A DNA stretch of 64,000 bases from the NCBI GenBank assembly GCA_019918135.1, contig WBZZ01003910.1, positions 47,501 to 111,500 on the forward strand, read 5' to 3'. This DNA comes from Paulinella micropora. Taxonomy: Eukaryota; Cercozoa; Imbricatea; Euglyphida; Paulinellidae. The notes below the pieces were generated by a model that was not told the DNA's origin, searched no databases, and saw only the letters and a program-made list of their open reading frames with translations. Positions 32,597 through 42,627 of this stretch are shown piece by piece (the first letter of the stretch is position 1; each line of letters opens with the position of its first letter). Made by a program: the position numbers and the translations under genes.

Positions 32597-33258
32597 ATGT
32601 GGCTAGCCATGGTCTTAGCGTTGACATCCGTTGCGCAGGCAGTCTGCGAGGTCCGGCGGGTCGAAACCCATTTGCACAAGGACACCAAAATATTTATACA
32701 AAAAGCTAGCTGCCGCGGGTCCCTGCGTTGCGACCATGGTTGGCACCCACTGATCGAAGCAGGCGTGGAGGACCCGAACCAAAACTTTTGGGGGACGGAC
32801 CGGCTGTACAGGGTGCGCTTTCCCTTGGTTGACATATTTGGCAACATAACGTATCGGCTCAGTGGGCATAAGTCAAAACCGCCGTTTACGATCGAAGTAA
32901 TGTGCAACAACTCTGTTCATAACAGAGCCGAGATTCCCTATGAAGCAGATTTCAAATTCGTGTTTGAAGGCATTTCCTTCAATACGCTCTTCGCTTTCAC
33001 AGGTCTTTTTTGTATCTTCTCGGCGTTCTGTCTCGTGGCCTTTTGCTCGCTAGCGTGGGAGTATCTGACAAGTAATACCGAAAGAAGTCGGCGCGGACTG
33101 ACAAGTTATACCGAAAAAAGTTGGGGCGGACTGATTTACGACTTTGGGCAATCTTTCTTCCTCCTCTGGTGTTGTGGCTAGTGTTTTTAATAACTGTGAT
33201 CGCCCTCGCGGCAATAAGACACAAGAAATACAAAGGAGCAACATTCACCGTCCTCTGA
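32597..33258 (+). pseudogene. Secreted/membrane protein, paralogue 1 of a tandem pair
   Basis: ATG 32597 gives a signal peptide (MWLAMVLALTSVAQAVC). The ectodomain has the word SCRGSLRCDH, then YRVRFPLVDIFGNITYRLSG and NNSVHNRAEIPYEADFKFVF. A hydrophobic segment (LFAFTGLFCIFSAFCLVAFC) follows. The frame stops at 33181, but another frame just before it encodes a second membrane segment, VLWLVFLITVIALAAIRHKK, ending at 33258 and matching paralogue 2. Either one shift near 33150 or an unrecognised intron separates them. NIT and NNS are N-glycosylation sequons. It looks like a viral or host surface glycoprotein; the family was not recognised. Confidence 0.6.
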
Positions 33259-33339
33259 GATATGTTTGTGGTGGAAGGACGACGTATTCTAAATTAAATT
33301 ATTTTTGCCAAAGACCGAAAAAGAAAAAAAAACCAGAAC

Positions 33340-34093
33340 ATGCGGCTAGCCCTCTCCGTGCTAACGATCTTAGCCCTGACATCCATCGTCGCGCAGGCGG
33401 TCTGCGTGGTCCAGCAAGCCAACAGCTACGTACACAAGGACAACAATATGTTCGGGACGATGCAGAAGGCTAGCTGCCGGGGGTCCCTGCGTTGCGATCA
33501 CGACTGGCACCGACTTCTGTGGACATTTGTTGACGGGCCCAAACATCGCCAGGATACTATGGCGGACCGGCGGTACAGAATACGCTTTCCCTTGGTAGAC
33601 CTAATCGGCAACATATCGTACCGGCACAATGGGTATAAATACGAGTCTGAACCGCCGTTGCGATTGAGATCAAGTGCAACAACTCGGTTGATATACATAA
33701 CAGAGCCGAGATTCCTTATCAGGCGGATTTCAAATTCGTGTTTGAAGAAAAACTTGCCTACGACGGACTGTGGCTGGACGGTTCTGGTGAGTACTTGTTC
33801 AGCCGTGCTGCTCTTTTCGTGTTGCTGGAAGTGGGGATACAATAAGCGTAAGCATCCCGCAGATTCAATGTGCGGCGGCTGGTGCCGTGTGCGATCCGAT
33901 TGCGCGGGGACTCTGGTGGTGGTTACTCGTGCTCGTGTGGCTAGCGTTTTTAATAACTGTCATCGTCCTCTCGGCGCCAGAGGAATACAAGCTGGAAGGG
34001 CGCCTCATTTACGCTCTCCTAAGAATAGTTCAGGCCGCGCAAAGAGAAATAGCGAGAAGAAATAAGCGAGAAGTAGCGGGACCAAAAAAAGAA
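33340..34093 (+). pseudogene. Secreted/membrane protein, paralogue 2 of a tandem pair
   Basis: ATG 33340 gives a signal peptide (MRLALSVLTILALTSIVAQA) and then the same landmarks as paralogue 1: SCRGSLRCDHDWH, YRIRFPLVDLIGNISYRHNG. At about 33658 the homologous sequence moves to another frame (NNSVDIHNRAEIPYQADFKF) and ends at TAA near 33842. The membrane segment WWLLVLVWLAFLITVIVLSA follows in the frame from 33887. A donor-like GTGAGC at 34094 and a CAG acceptor before 34277 could mark a 3' intron. One missing base at 33658 and an unclear join near 33845 mean that no intact product can be read. Confidence 0.55.
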
Positions 34094-34300
34094 GGTGAGC
34101 GAAGTTGGCAAAAGAAATTGTTTTTTAAGGAGGGAGGGGGGGGGGGGCCACGAACGCCAAGAGGCCCAACAACATCGTGCGACAGGGGGGGGGGCCGGCC
34201 GCGCCAAAAACACGCCGAGAGAACACAACAACAACAACAACAACAAAAGCTCTGTGCTTTTTCTTTTGTTTTTCAGCCAAACCCCCAAAAACAAGACTAC

Positions 34301-36077
34301 ATGCAGGCGGGCTACGAGGATTGTGCGGCGGTTGTGCGGAGCGGGCTGCCCGCGCCTGAATTTACAAGCAACGGACTGCAACGCCTGCTGGACAGCGAAG
34401 CGCTGTCCGGGCTGTGGATGGCGCTGATCGGCACACTAGCGCGCCAGGGCCGGTGCGAGCTCCTCGCCACCGTGCTCAGAAGTTTACGCCACGACGCGCG
34501 CGCGCGTCCCGCACGCTGTTGGCCGGTCTGCCGTACGCGGCGTGCTTGCGCGGCATTGGCACGGCCGTGCTGTACCAGGAACTGCTGTCGCTGTTCTACG
34601 AGCTCTCGGCGGAGAACGCCCCCGGCGAAACGCTGGACACGCTGTGGCGGGCCCTGCAGAAGTTGCCCCGCGGCAACGACGACGAGCAGTACCGGCTGGC
34701 CAAGATCGTGCTGTCGAAGCTGCTGGACGACGATGGCGAGAACCTGGAAACGGCGTCGTCGCTGCTGGTCAAGGCGCTGGCCCTGCCCGTGCCGCCCATG
34801 CTGTACGCGGCCACGTGGGCGACGTTCTTGGAAGCGGCGGCGGTGCTGTGGCAGAGGCTCCGCCAGCGCTACACGGCGCCCAAGCCGCTGAGGTCGGTGC
34901 TGGCGGGGCTTAAGACAGTAGCGGACGGCCGGCGCGAGAAGGCGTCGGAGCTGTTCCCGCGGGAAGTGCTGCTGATGGCCCTGCTGCGAGTGCTGCGGGT
35001 CGGAGTTGCTTCAGCGCCGAGCTTTGGTGACACGTGCTGGTTCGTGGTGTTGCTGCGCACGGCCCTGCTGCAGCTAGAGCGGGGCCGGGTGCTGTCGGTC
35101 CTGGCCAGGGCGGGCGAGCTGCTGCAGACGTCCGAGCCCGTGTGGCTCGCGGCGGCCGTGGCGGGCCAGTCGCCGGTGCTGCTGCAATTCTTCTTGCAGC
35201 AGACACCGCCCGGGCCGCGCCTCCTGCAACAGCTGCTGGAGCTGGCCCTGTGCAACGTCTTCCGTGACCAGCCCTCCCAGTTCTCGGTCGTGCTGTCTTC
35301 CGTGCCGCCCCTGCTGTGCATAGCCGCGCTGCTCGGCGAGGGGGCGGTGGGCGCCGACTGGCTCGAGGGCTGGACCCCCGGGCTGGAGGTGGCGTGGGGC
35401 GTGTGGTGCAAGGTCAAGAACCGCCTGGCGACGACGGGGCACACGACGCCCGCCAGGACACTAGCGTTCCTGCAGACGATAGCGAACGACTCTGAACGGG
35501 CGGGGAGCGATAGCGAGCAGGAGGAAGAAGAAGAAGGAGGGGGCGGGACCGCTGCGCTGGCTGCGTGCGGCTGGGTGACAAGCACCAAGAGCTGTCTAAC
35601 GTGCGGGCCGAGCTGGCGAAAGAAGAGGCCACCGCGCACGAATTGTCGGGCGACCTGGCCCGTAAGCAGCAGCAACTACAGGCGTTGGAGCAGAAGCTGC
35701 GCCAATCGCGCCGCTGCCTGCGCCGGCTGCGCACCAAGGAAAAGTCGTTGCAGCTGAACGACGGGAAAGGCTCCGCCGCGGCCATCCGGCTGCTGCGGGC
35801 CATTGACCCGCTGCGGTGGGCCGACGGCGAGGACGCCAGCGCGCTGGCGGCGGCGCTGGCGGCCGCGGACGAGCTGCGGAGGAAGCTGGCGAGCGAGCAC
35901 GAGCGTGTGCGGCAGGTCTGCTGTGTTGTGTGTCTGGAGGATCTCGACTCGGGCGAACGGCGGCTGGCGATGTTGCTGCCGTGCGGCCATGCGCAGTTCT
36001 GCGCGGGTTGTGCGGCCCAACTCACGGCGTGCCCCCTGTGCCGCCGGGCCATCGAACGATACATAGAACCTGTCTAG
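34301..36077 (+). pseudogene. Large helical protein with coiled coil and C-terminal RING finger, two frameshifts
   Basis: ATG 34301 gives MQAGYEDCAAVVRSGLPAPE. The frame shifts inside a CG-dinucleotide run at about 34495-34506 and a long Leu/Ala-rich helical region follows (LAGLPYAACLRG to LARTLAFLQTIANDSERAG-like). A second shift near 35570 leads to a coiled coil (NVRAELAKEEATAHELSGDL) and a C3HC4 RING: CCVVCLEDLDSGERR, LPCGHAQFCAGCAAQL and CPLCRRAIERYI. RING fingers of this type recruit E2 enzymes for ubiquitin transfer. With the neighbouring F-box/LRR genes it points to a ubiquitin-themed gene set. The stop is followed by AT-rich DNA with AATTAAAA. Confidence 0.7.
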
Positions 36078-36256
36078 GACAATTCCCGATTTTTTTGCTG
36101 CTGAACAAATTAAAAAAAAAGACTAGTCCGTAGCAAAAACTTTTTTTTTAATCAGAAAAACTTTTTTTTAAAGAAATTTTTTGCTTCCGTTCAAAAGAAA
36201 ATCAAGCTGACCGAATTGTTAGCGTTGTCCGTGCGAACGGTGTCCTCGCGTTCCCG

Positions 36257-37037
36257 CTAAATAGAGCGCAATATCCAGATCCTAACACACATGTCACCAG
36301 AAAAAAAATGAGGCGGCTCATTTTCTTTTTTTCTGGCCGATCCAAAAGAAAAAAAATCACTTTGCGTACCGGATCGTGCAACGGCGATTGTTGAGACGGC
36401 TGTGATGGTGGCGGGGCACCTGAACCTCCCCGCGTTAGTGCTCGGGGCGGCAGCGACCCCAGCGTCTGCGTGATATTGCTTGTACAGCCTTTTGGCGTCT
36501 TTTTGCGCCTCCAGGTCAGTCAGAAAAGACACGAGGGATTGGCGTGCTATATTCTGCAGCTTTTCCTGATCTTCGGCCTGCAGGCACTTGCCGTCGAAAT
36601 CCCGCGCCCAAGCATGCCAGAGTGTTAATGGGTCGTGCGAAATGTCGCCGCGACGTTTTTTCTGTTTGGGAGGCTGGCCGCCCCGCGCAGGAGTCTGGCG
36701 GGGCCTCCTGGGCCGCGCTTCACTGCGCGTAAAGGACCCCCCTCGGAAGGATTGGTACGACGTTTGGATTATGCAGGCACTGTCTCTCACTCCCGCATGT
36801 TCATCCTAAGCAGAGAGACAGACAGACAGCACACGACACCCTTTTAGTAACAAAAAAAAAGAAGGCAGGTTTTTGTACCTTTCTAAAGTCCTCTAGTGAT
36901 CTTTTGCCCTTGGAGAAGAAATCGCATAGTACTTGCCAATGATCGCCAAACACTTCTCCCATGTCTTGTGCGTGCGATTTCCTACCGCTGAAAAGATTTT
37001 GCTGCACCCATCTGTAGAGGTCTTTTTCTTCGTCCAT
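36257..37037 (-). CDS. Two-exon gene, unrecognised helical protein
   Basis: Exon 1 (37037-36879) starts MDEEKDLYRWVQQNLFSGRK and ends EDFRK at the donor GTACAA. The 73-base intron (36878-36806) ends CTGCTTAG. Exon 2 (36805-36257) continues in phase with DEHAGVRDSACIIQTSYQSF, a basic PKQKKRRGD stretch, DPLTLWHAWARDFDGKCLQA and LVSFLTDLEAQKDAKRLYKQ. The joined product is about 235 residues. No known domain was recognised. The left edge of the large duplication lies just inside exon 1, so this gene is single-copy here. The in-phase join supports splicing in the GC-rich block. Confidence 0.6.
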
Positions 37038-37927
37038 ACCTAATTGGTTAGACAGGTTTACTCGCAAGAGACACGGCCGGAACTTTTACGTGCCAATCAC
37101 GTTTTTTTTTCTTTTTGAATTTAGATGTATATTTCTTTGGGGTCATGTTGTACTTTATGTTTTATTTTAAGGCTCTTCCTGAAGAAGGCAGGCCAAAAAA
37201 GTGGGGGTGGCTGGTGTGGAAGAAAGAACAGCAAGAAAAAGGGAGAGAGGGGGGGCGGGGGTGGAGAAGGTCTACACAAAATGAAAAAAAACCCTGGAAT
37301 GTTTTGGCTTGTCTTGTTGTTTTTTTTTCTTTGTTGTTGTCTGCACAGAGCTGGAGTCACGACACAAAATCATGTACCGACTCAGATCACACACACACAC
37401 AAAATCACACAAAATCACGATTTGTGTGTGATTTTGTGTGATTTTGTGTGTGTGTGTGTGTGTGTGTTTTGTTGTGTGTGTGTGTGTTGATTTTGTGTGA
37501 TTTTGTGTGTGTGTGATTTTGTGTTTTGTGTGATTTGTGTGTGTGTGTGATTTTGTGTGTGTGTGTGTGTGTGTGATTTTGTGTGTGTGTGTGTGATTTT
37601 GTGTGTGTGTGTGTGTGATTTTGTGTGCAGGCTCCGCGATATGTTTTGCCCGTATCGAGCTCCAAGGATTTTATGCTGGTAGTTGGTGCCACCGAAGTGC
37701 ACCCTGCGCAAAATGATACAGTTAGGGGGGGGGCCTGTAAAAAAAACCAAAGCTGTCCATCTTTCGTGTTGGACATTTTTGGTATAAAATCAGTTTTGCT
37801 ATTGGCAAATAAGTGTGTACAGCACTGTCGGGCATCATCAAGCGTGTGTGTGTGTGTATCGTCGTCTGTGCGGATTCTGGTGCTTTTGTGTGTGTAGAAG
37901 TCTGTGTGCATGTTCTTGTTGGAAGGT
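37038..37927. other. Spacer with G run and TG-rich microsatellite
   Basis: No gene is supported. The (TG)n array with interspersed TTTTGTGTGA lies at about 37390-37629 and ends in TGTGCAG, which resembles a splice acceptor. The following 37630-37760 stretch could be a short exon but has no supported frame in both copies. Confidence 0.6.
37390..37629. repeat. TGTGATTTTGTG-type microsatellite
   Basis: Alternating (TG)n and TTTTG units preceded by a short CA version of the same words, so the start can fold back on the rest. It is shared with 51840-52072, where repeat lengths differ. Confidence 0.9.
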
Positions 37928-38326
37928 ATGAGTAAGAGAAAACGCACCGACAAGCCAGAGGCGGACGTACTCACCAAGAAGATCCTGTTAGTCAAGCGCG
38001 GGAAGGAAGCTGTCAACGAGGCCTGGTGTCGGCAGGGGCAAGAGTTCCGTGTGCACTACAAGGAAGTAGCCGGCTCCGAGGAAAAACGCCTGAAACTTTG
38101 CGCTGAGGTTGCGGCGTGCAGCGAAGACAAGCTTCGCGAACAAAATCACCTGCTTCTGCAAGCACTGTTGGGTGCAAGCAGAATTGCAGAGTCTCACGAG
38201 GCAGCCATGGCGTCAATCCTAGAGACCGGCTGCGAGACTTGCTGCTACTACCCCTGCGAAAACTGTGGAGAACTGAACAACGCCGGAGATGAGGACGAAT
38301 GTCCATGCGGTTTCTGCCAAGAGTAA
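37928..38326 (+). CDS. Small protein with C-terminal cysteine cluster
   Basis: ATG 37928 gives MSKRKRTDKPEADVLTKKIL, a basic head, followed by a helical segment (EKRLKLCAEVAACSEDKLRE) and a cysteine cluster, CETCCYYPCENCGELN then ECPCGFCQE, that probably binds zinc. The preceding in-frame ATG at 37904 is less likely because its codons lie in low-complexity leader. 132 residues; no family recognised. The 3' end carries TTTAATTAAAA. Copy 2 of this gene is broken, so this is the only intact version. Confidence 0.65.
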   Translation: MSKRKRTDKPEADVLTKKILLVKRGKEAVNEAWCRQGQEFRVHYKEVAGSEEKRLKLCAEVAACSEDKLREQNHLLLQALLGASRIAESHEAAMASILETGCETCCYYPCENCGELNNAGDEDECPCGFCQE

Positions 38327-38447
38327 AAAAAAGTCTCGGACGTGTTTCTTTAATTAAAACCCAAGACATACTGCAACCTGAAAGACGAACAAGTGTGTGC
38401 CAGTGCTTTAATTTTTTTGCTCCGGTGTAAGACGAGATGCTTTGTTT

Positions 38448-38660
38448 TTAATCTGCAATGGAAGTCGCAACCAGGGTGTGCGCTCCTTTGGAAAGCCTCG
38501 ATTGTCTGTCTACTTTACGTCTGATAATTAGTCTGTGTAGACAGTGCTCCAACGCGTCGTCAGTAAGGCCGGGACAATTAGTAAAGCACAAAGGTCTTGC
38601 AGCGCGTAGAACTCAGGCTTGAACTCGCCGATCGCACAACCCGCCAGATTCACGGCTCAC
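38448..38660 (-). pseudogene. Orphan LRR remnant downstream of an F-box/LRR gene
   Basis: Past the stop of the F-box/LRR gene at 38664, minus-strand sequence still encodes LRR-like peptide in shifted frames: NLAGCAIGEFKPEFYALQDL, then CFTNCPGLTDDALEHCLHRL. It looks like the lost C-terminal repeats of that gene or the tail of a neighbour. Present in both copies of segment X, so it predates the duplication. Confidence 0.55.
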
Positions 38661-38663
38661 GTT

Positions 38664-40106
38664 TCAATCGCTGAGAATGCTGGAATTTCTTCTTTTGGTG
38701 TATTTGTGTGCCCAGACCACCAACTTCGGGAGCGAGGAACGTGCGGGGTGAGGGGGACTGTCTACAAAGCCCGAAAGCTTGCAAGGGATTCTTTTTTGCA
38801 AGAGTTGCAAGTCCCTGTTATTCTGCAGGTCGAGCGGCGTCCCGCTGAGGCTCAGGCTCGACAGCGCGGGGCTGTCCGTGAGTAGCGCGCACAAGTTCGA
38901 GACGCCCGCCACGTTCTCTAGCGTCAGCTCGCGCAGGCGCGGAGTCGGGCCCATGGCCCGCAGGTCGAGCTCAGTTGTACAGTCGGTGACGGTTAACCTC
39001 TGCAGCCTGGGCGCGCTGCCGAAACGCAGCCCGTGCAAACACAGGCAGCCGGACAGCACGACGTCCTCGGCCACAGCCGCAATGTGGTCCAGCTCCTCCA
39101 AGAACAGCGCCTTGGTGAAGGTCAGCGCGCGCAACCGTGGCCAGCGGCTGAAGAAGCGTGAGGAGCGCAGCGCCGCGTTGCAGAGTGTCAACCGTTCGAC
39201 CCGCAGCCCGGCGCTCATGTCTGCACACGAGTCGTCCAGCATGCCAAAGGTATCGTGCCAGGCCAGGCTCCGCAGCTCGGGCAGACTCGCCAGGCAGGCC
39301 AGCAGTTCCGCCACTTCCTGTGCCCTGAGTGCACAGTACTGGAGGCACAATTCCTGCAAATGTCGCAGGCGCCGCAGCACGGGCACGGCGGTCCGGCACA
39401 CGGCACGCGCCGAAGGAAATCGCAGGCTCCTGAGCTCCGTGAGCTCCGCCAGCCCCTCGGGGCAGCGATGGCTCTTGTAGTCGGGCAGTGACAACACGCG
39501 CAACCGCGGCAGCAGCCTCAGCAGCGCGTCGAGGTCGTCGCGCTGCTGGTACGAGCCCGGCAGGTCGAGCGCTGTTAGCGCCGGGAGCTGCGCGAGCCAG
39601 CCCAGCGCGGGCAGCCAGCCGCACCTCAAGAAGCGTGCCCGGCGCAGCCGGACCAGCGCGGCTAGCGGCGAGAGTACAGTCGCGGAAAGGCCCCGGCAGT
39701 ACTCGAACGACAGCTGCTCCAACGTTGTGAGGCCGGCCAGGGCCCGAACGTCGTCGGCGTCTTTCCTCCAGGACACGAGCCGCAGCGAGCGAACGCCGGG
39801 CAAGCAGCTGGCGCACTCCGCCAGAGTCCCCGAACCCTCGAACGCCGCGGTATCTACTGTTGCCTCGGTAATCGAGGAGCCGCGCGCTCGCAGCGCGAGC
39901 AATGCCGCTTTGGGCGGAAGGCAGGGCAGCAGCAGCTCCGTGGGCCGCCAGCGGTCGGAGCCCCAGAGCCCGCCGCGGCACACTCGTGACAAACGCAGCA
40001 AATCTAGGTGCGGCAGAAAGCCAAGGAGCAGCCGGACCACGTCTGTCGACAGTCTGGGCGGAAGCGCTCTTTTCTGGCGCTTTCTACTTCGGTGCGGGCC
40101 GTTCAT
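38664..40106 (-). CDS. F-box/leucine-rich-repeat protein, copy 1 (intact)
   Basis: 480 residues from ATG 40106. A basic head (MNGPHRSRKRQKRALPPRLS) leads into STDVVRLLLGFLPHLDLLRL, an F-box-like motif, and then about fourteen LRRs, for example LTTLEQLSFEYCRGLSATVL, LPALTALDLPGSYQQRDDLD and LRELTLENVAGVSNLCALLT. F-box/LRR proteins act as substrate receptors of SCF ubiquitin ligases. The frame is unbroken and is also unbroken in copy 2 at 53110-54552, with one clear amino-acid change (Glu to Lys in CTTELDL). Keeping both copies open while neighbours decay suggests recent duplication or selection. Confidence 0.85.
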   Translation of the reverse strand: MNGPHRSRKRQKRALPPRLSTDVVRLLLGFLPHLDLLRLSRVCRGGLWGSDRWRPTELLLPCLPPKAALLALRARGSSITEATVDTAAFEGSGTLAECASCLPGVRSLRLVSWRKDADDVRALAGLTTLEQLSFEYCRGLSATVLSPLAALVRLRRARFLRCGWLPALGWLAQLPALTALDLPGSYQQRDDLDALLRLLPRLRVLSLPDYKSHRCPEGLAELTELRSLRFPSARAVCRTAVPVLRRLRHLQELCLQYCALRAQEVAELLACLASLPELRSLAWHDTFGMLDDSCADMSAGLRVERLTLCNAALRSSRFFSRWPRLRALTFTKALFLEELDHIAAVAEDVVLSGCLCLHGLRFGSAPRLQRLTVTDCTTELDLRAMGPTPRLRELTLENVAGVSNLCALLTDSPALSSLSLSGTPLDLQNNRDLQLLQKRIPCKLSGFVDSPPHPARSSLPKLVVWAHKYTKRRNSSILSD

Positions 40107-40456
40107 CGACAGGCTTTGGGGCTGAGAAAAAGAGAAAAAGCAACAGCAACGCCCAAAGGGGACGAGCGGAAACTAGACAAGAGCGCGCGAGGCTAGAGAG
40201 GGGGGCACGGGACGGGTTGGGAGGGGGGGGGGGCCGGGCACCGACCCCCCCCCCCCCGGCCCCCCTCAACGGGCCCCCCCCCAACGGGCCCCCTAAAATT
40301 GCACCCTACCCCCCCCTCCTTTTTTTCTTCCCCACTGCCCGCAAAAAAAAAAGTTGGCAGGGCTTTTTTCGTTTTGTTATTTGGGAGTCTCTTTCGGTAG
40401 TCCACCACACAGATTTAAGAGCCTTGTTTACGATTTTTTTTTGTTAGGCGGCTGTG
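40107..40456. other. Bidirectional spacer with poly(G) and poly(C) runs
   Basis: It lies between two divergent F-box/LRR genes. G and C runs near 40219-40300 are self-complementary in part and vary in length between the two copies. It probably holds both promoters. Confidence 0.6.
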
Positions 40457-42071
40457 ATGAGTGACAAGAGCTCAACAGACGGCCCCCCTGCCGCCAAGAG
40501 GCGCCGTACCTCAGAGACCCTAAAGTACACTTCTCTTCCTTCCGATTCTCTCGTGTCCCCTGCTTATTTTCTGTTCTTTTGTTTTTTTGGGTTTGGCGGG
40601 GGGGGGGGGGCTGGCCCGGTTCTGCCACAGCCAAGAACCAGCGCCCGGCGGAACCCCGCAGGTTTCGCCGTTCTTTTTTTTTGGTGGTCGCTGTCTTTGC
40701 AGGCGTTTTCGTTTTTTGTCAGGCCTGGCTAGAGATGCTGCCGGCTGATATCTGGCCCTGCGTGCTCAGCCTCGGGAAGCTTGCAGACGCTCTGTGCGTG
40801 GCCTCTGCCTCGAAGTCTCTGCGCAGCTTGTTCCTTACCAACAGCGACGTGTGGTCCAGCCTAGCCTTCACCGAGAGCCTGGATCTGGCCGACGAAGGCT
40901 GCGTCGCTATGCTCGAGCGATGGAGGCCGGTGCGGGCCAAAGCGAAAATGTCGTTCTTTTCCTGCGACTTAGAAAGTACAGAAAGGGATGCCAGTTTGCT
41001 GGCGGGGCTGCGCTTTAAGCAACTCGATCTCGCACGCACAGAGTGTTCGGAAAAGCACTTGGCCGACCCAAGCGGCGTGCGCGCCGACGTGTTGATCATT
41101 GATCACGGACAGCTGAATCTTGTTAGCTGGCCCACTCAGGTTAGGGCGCTGCACTTCGAAGGTGACCTAGACTCTGTGCATTGGTACTTGCGAGAAGACA
41201 AGACAGAGCTACCCTGCCTACCGGAGCTGCGCGAGCTGAGCGTCTCCTTCAAGCGCCTACACGGAGACCGGCACAACCCGGCCCTCGATCAGAAATTGCG
41301 CTCCAAACTAGCTAGGGATTTGACCAGAATGCCACCCGCGCTGAGACGGCTGTCACTCCATGGCTGCCGTCTAGACGCCGCTTCGTTGGAGCTTGTGCTG
41401 CGAGCGCTGACTGCTCTGGAAGAGCTCGGCCTGTCGGAAGACGCCCACCGCGGCCCGGCCTGAGCAGTTACGACCTCAAGGACTGCCCCGGCCTACGCAA
41501 ACTACGGTTGCGAGCTCTGAGGCTGAACGGGTTCCCGCACCTCAACTTCGACGTGCTCCGGCACTTGGACCGCGAGCACCTGCGGCTGCTGCACCTGGAC
41601 TCTTGCCTGGGCGGTGACGAGGCGGGTGATGTCAAGCTCCTGAGTGACGCCCGCCAGCTCGGGCAGTTGCGGGTGCGAGATCCGAGATGCGAGTCCCTGC
41701 TTGCTCATTTCCCTACCGGCCTCAAGTTACGAGTGCTGGCGCTAGAAGGCCTGCGCTCAGACAATGAAGTCGGGCTGCGGGTGCTGGCTGGTTTACGCTT
41801 GCACAAGTTGCGGCTGCTGTCGCTGATTGGGGGGGATGTGGACGTCATTGCCGGCCTGCAGCAACCAGAGCTGCTGCTGCAGTTCCCTGAGCTGCAAACC
41901 CTGGTCCTAGACCGCGAGGCCTCGAGCAAAGAAACCTGGAGTACATTGACGTCCTGGTTGCAACGAAACCTACACCCGACGTTAACAAGCGCCGGCCTGG
42001 TAGATGAATCTAGAAAACAAGCCCGTGACTTGTACTTGGAAGGATCGGCGTCACAGCTGCTGGGAGACTGA
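40457..42071 (+). pseudogene. F-box/leucine-rich-repeat protein, copy 1 (frameshift)
   Basis: ATG 40457 gives MSDKSSTDGPPAAKRRRTSE. An intron at about 40553-40722 (GTGTCC to TTTTGTCAG, enclosing a G run) would join in phase to AWLEMLPADIWPCVLSLGKL, the F-box, and then LRRs such as LRRLSLHGCRLDAASLELVL. At 41454-41456 a run of three C replaces the four C of copy 2, so the frame stops at 41463 and resumes from 41464 to 42071. The fault is a one-base deletion in this copy. The gene end has AATAAA and TTTTAATTAAAA. The intron is inferred from phase only. Confidence 0.75.
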
Positions 42072-42627
42072 AAAGCAAAAAACCTTTTAGCATCAATAAA
42101 TTCACCTTTTAATTAAAAAAAAAAAAAAAGTTGTACGGCGCGACTTTGGTTGGTAGCGTATTTACGGACGGGGGGCAGAAAAGACGGGGGGGTGGGGGGG
42201 GCCGGTCTTTCTCAAATACATTTCTTTTTTCGCTTGTTGAGATATTTTTCGCAGCTCTGAACGGGGGGTGTGCGCGGCGAAGTTCCCTCCCCCCACAAAC
42301 CCGGACGGAGGACGGGGCGACCAGACAAAAAGTCAACAAACAGAAGGCCGCTTTTGGTCTCGCTTCTTTTTTTCCCGGCCGCGCCGACCCCCCCCCCCCC
42401 TCCATTGCCCTCCTGATAAAATCTGGCCAGGAAATTGAACTTTCCTTCTTTTTGTTCCGGGTGGGTGGGTTGGGCGCGGGGGGGGACGGAAAGGGAAGAT
42501 GGGGCAGAGGGGGGGGGGGCCGTTTTCCTTCTTGGCGCCGGCCCCCCCCCCCTGCACGTCCCTCTTTTTTTGCTAATATCTTTTCCCCGTCACAGGCCAG
42601 ATATTCTGGCGCTCTAAATTCCCAAAG
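42072..42627. other. GC-rich spacer or 5' intron
   Basis: It has poly(A), poly(G) and poly(C) runs and ends with a polypyrimidine tract and CCCGTCACAG at about 42599, a splice acceptor 29 bases before the ATG at 42628. The 5' untranslated region of the next gene may therefore be spliced. Confidence 0.5.

Noticed and set aside
37405..38016. Thr/His-rich 203-codon frame
   Set aside because: Translation of the TG microsatellite.
38779..40125. Long plus-strand frames opposite the F-box/LRR gene (and at 53225-54571)
   Set aside because: Shadows; the minus-strand LRR pattern is the real one.
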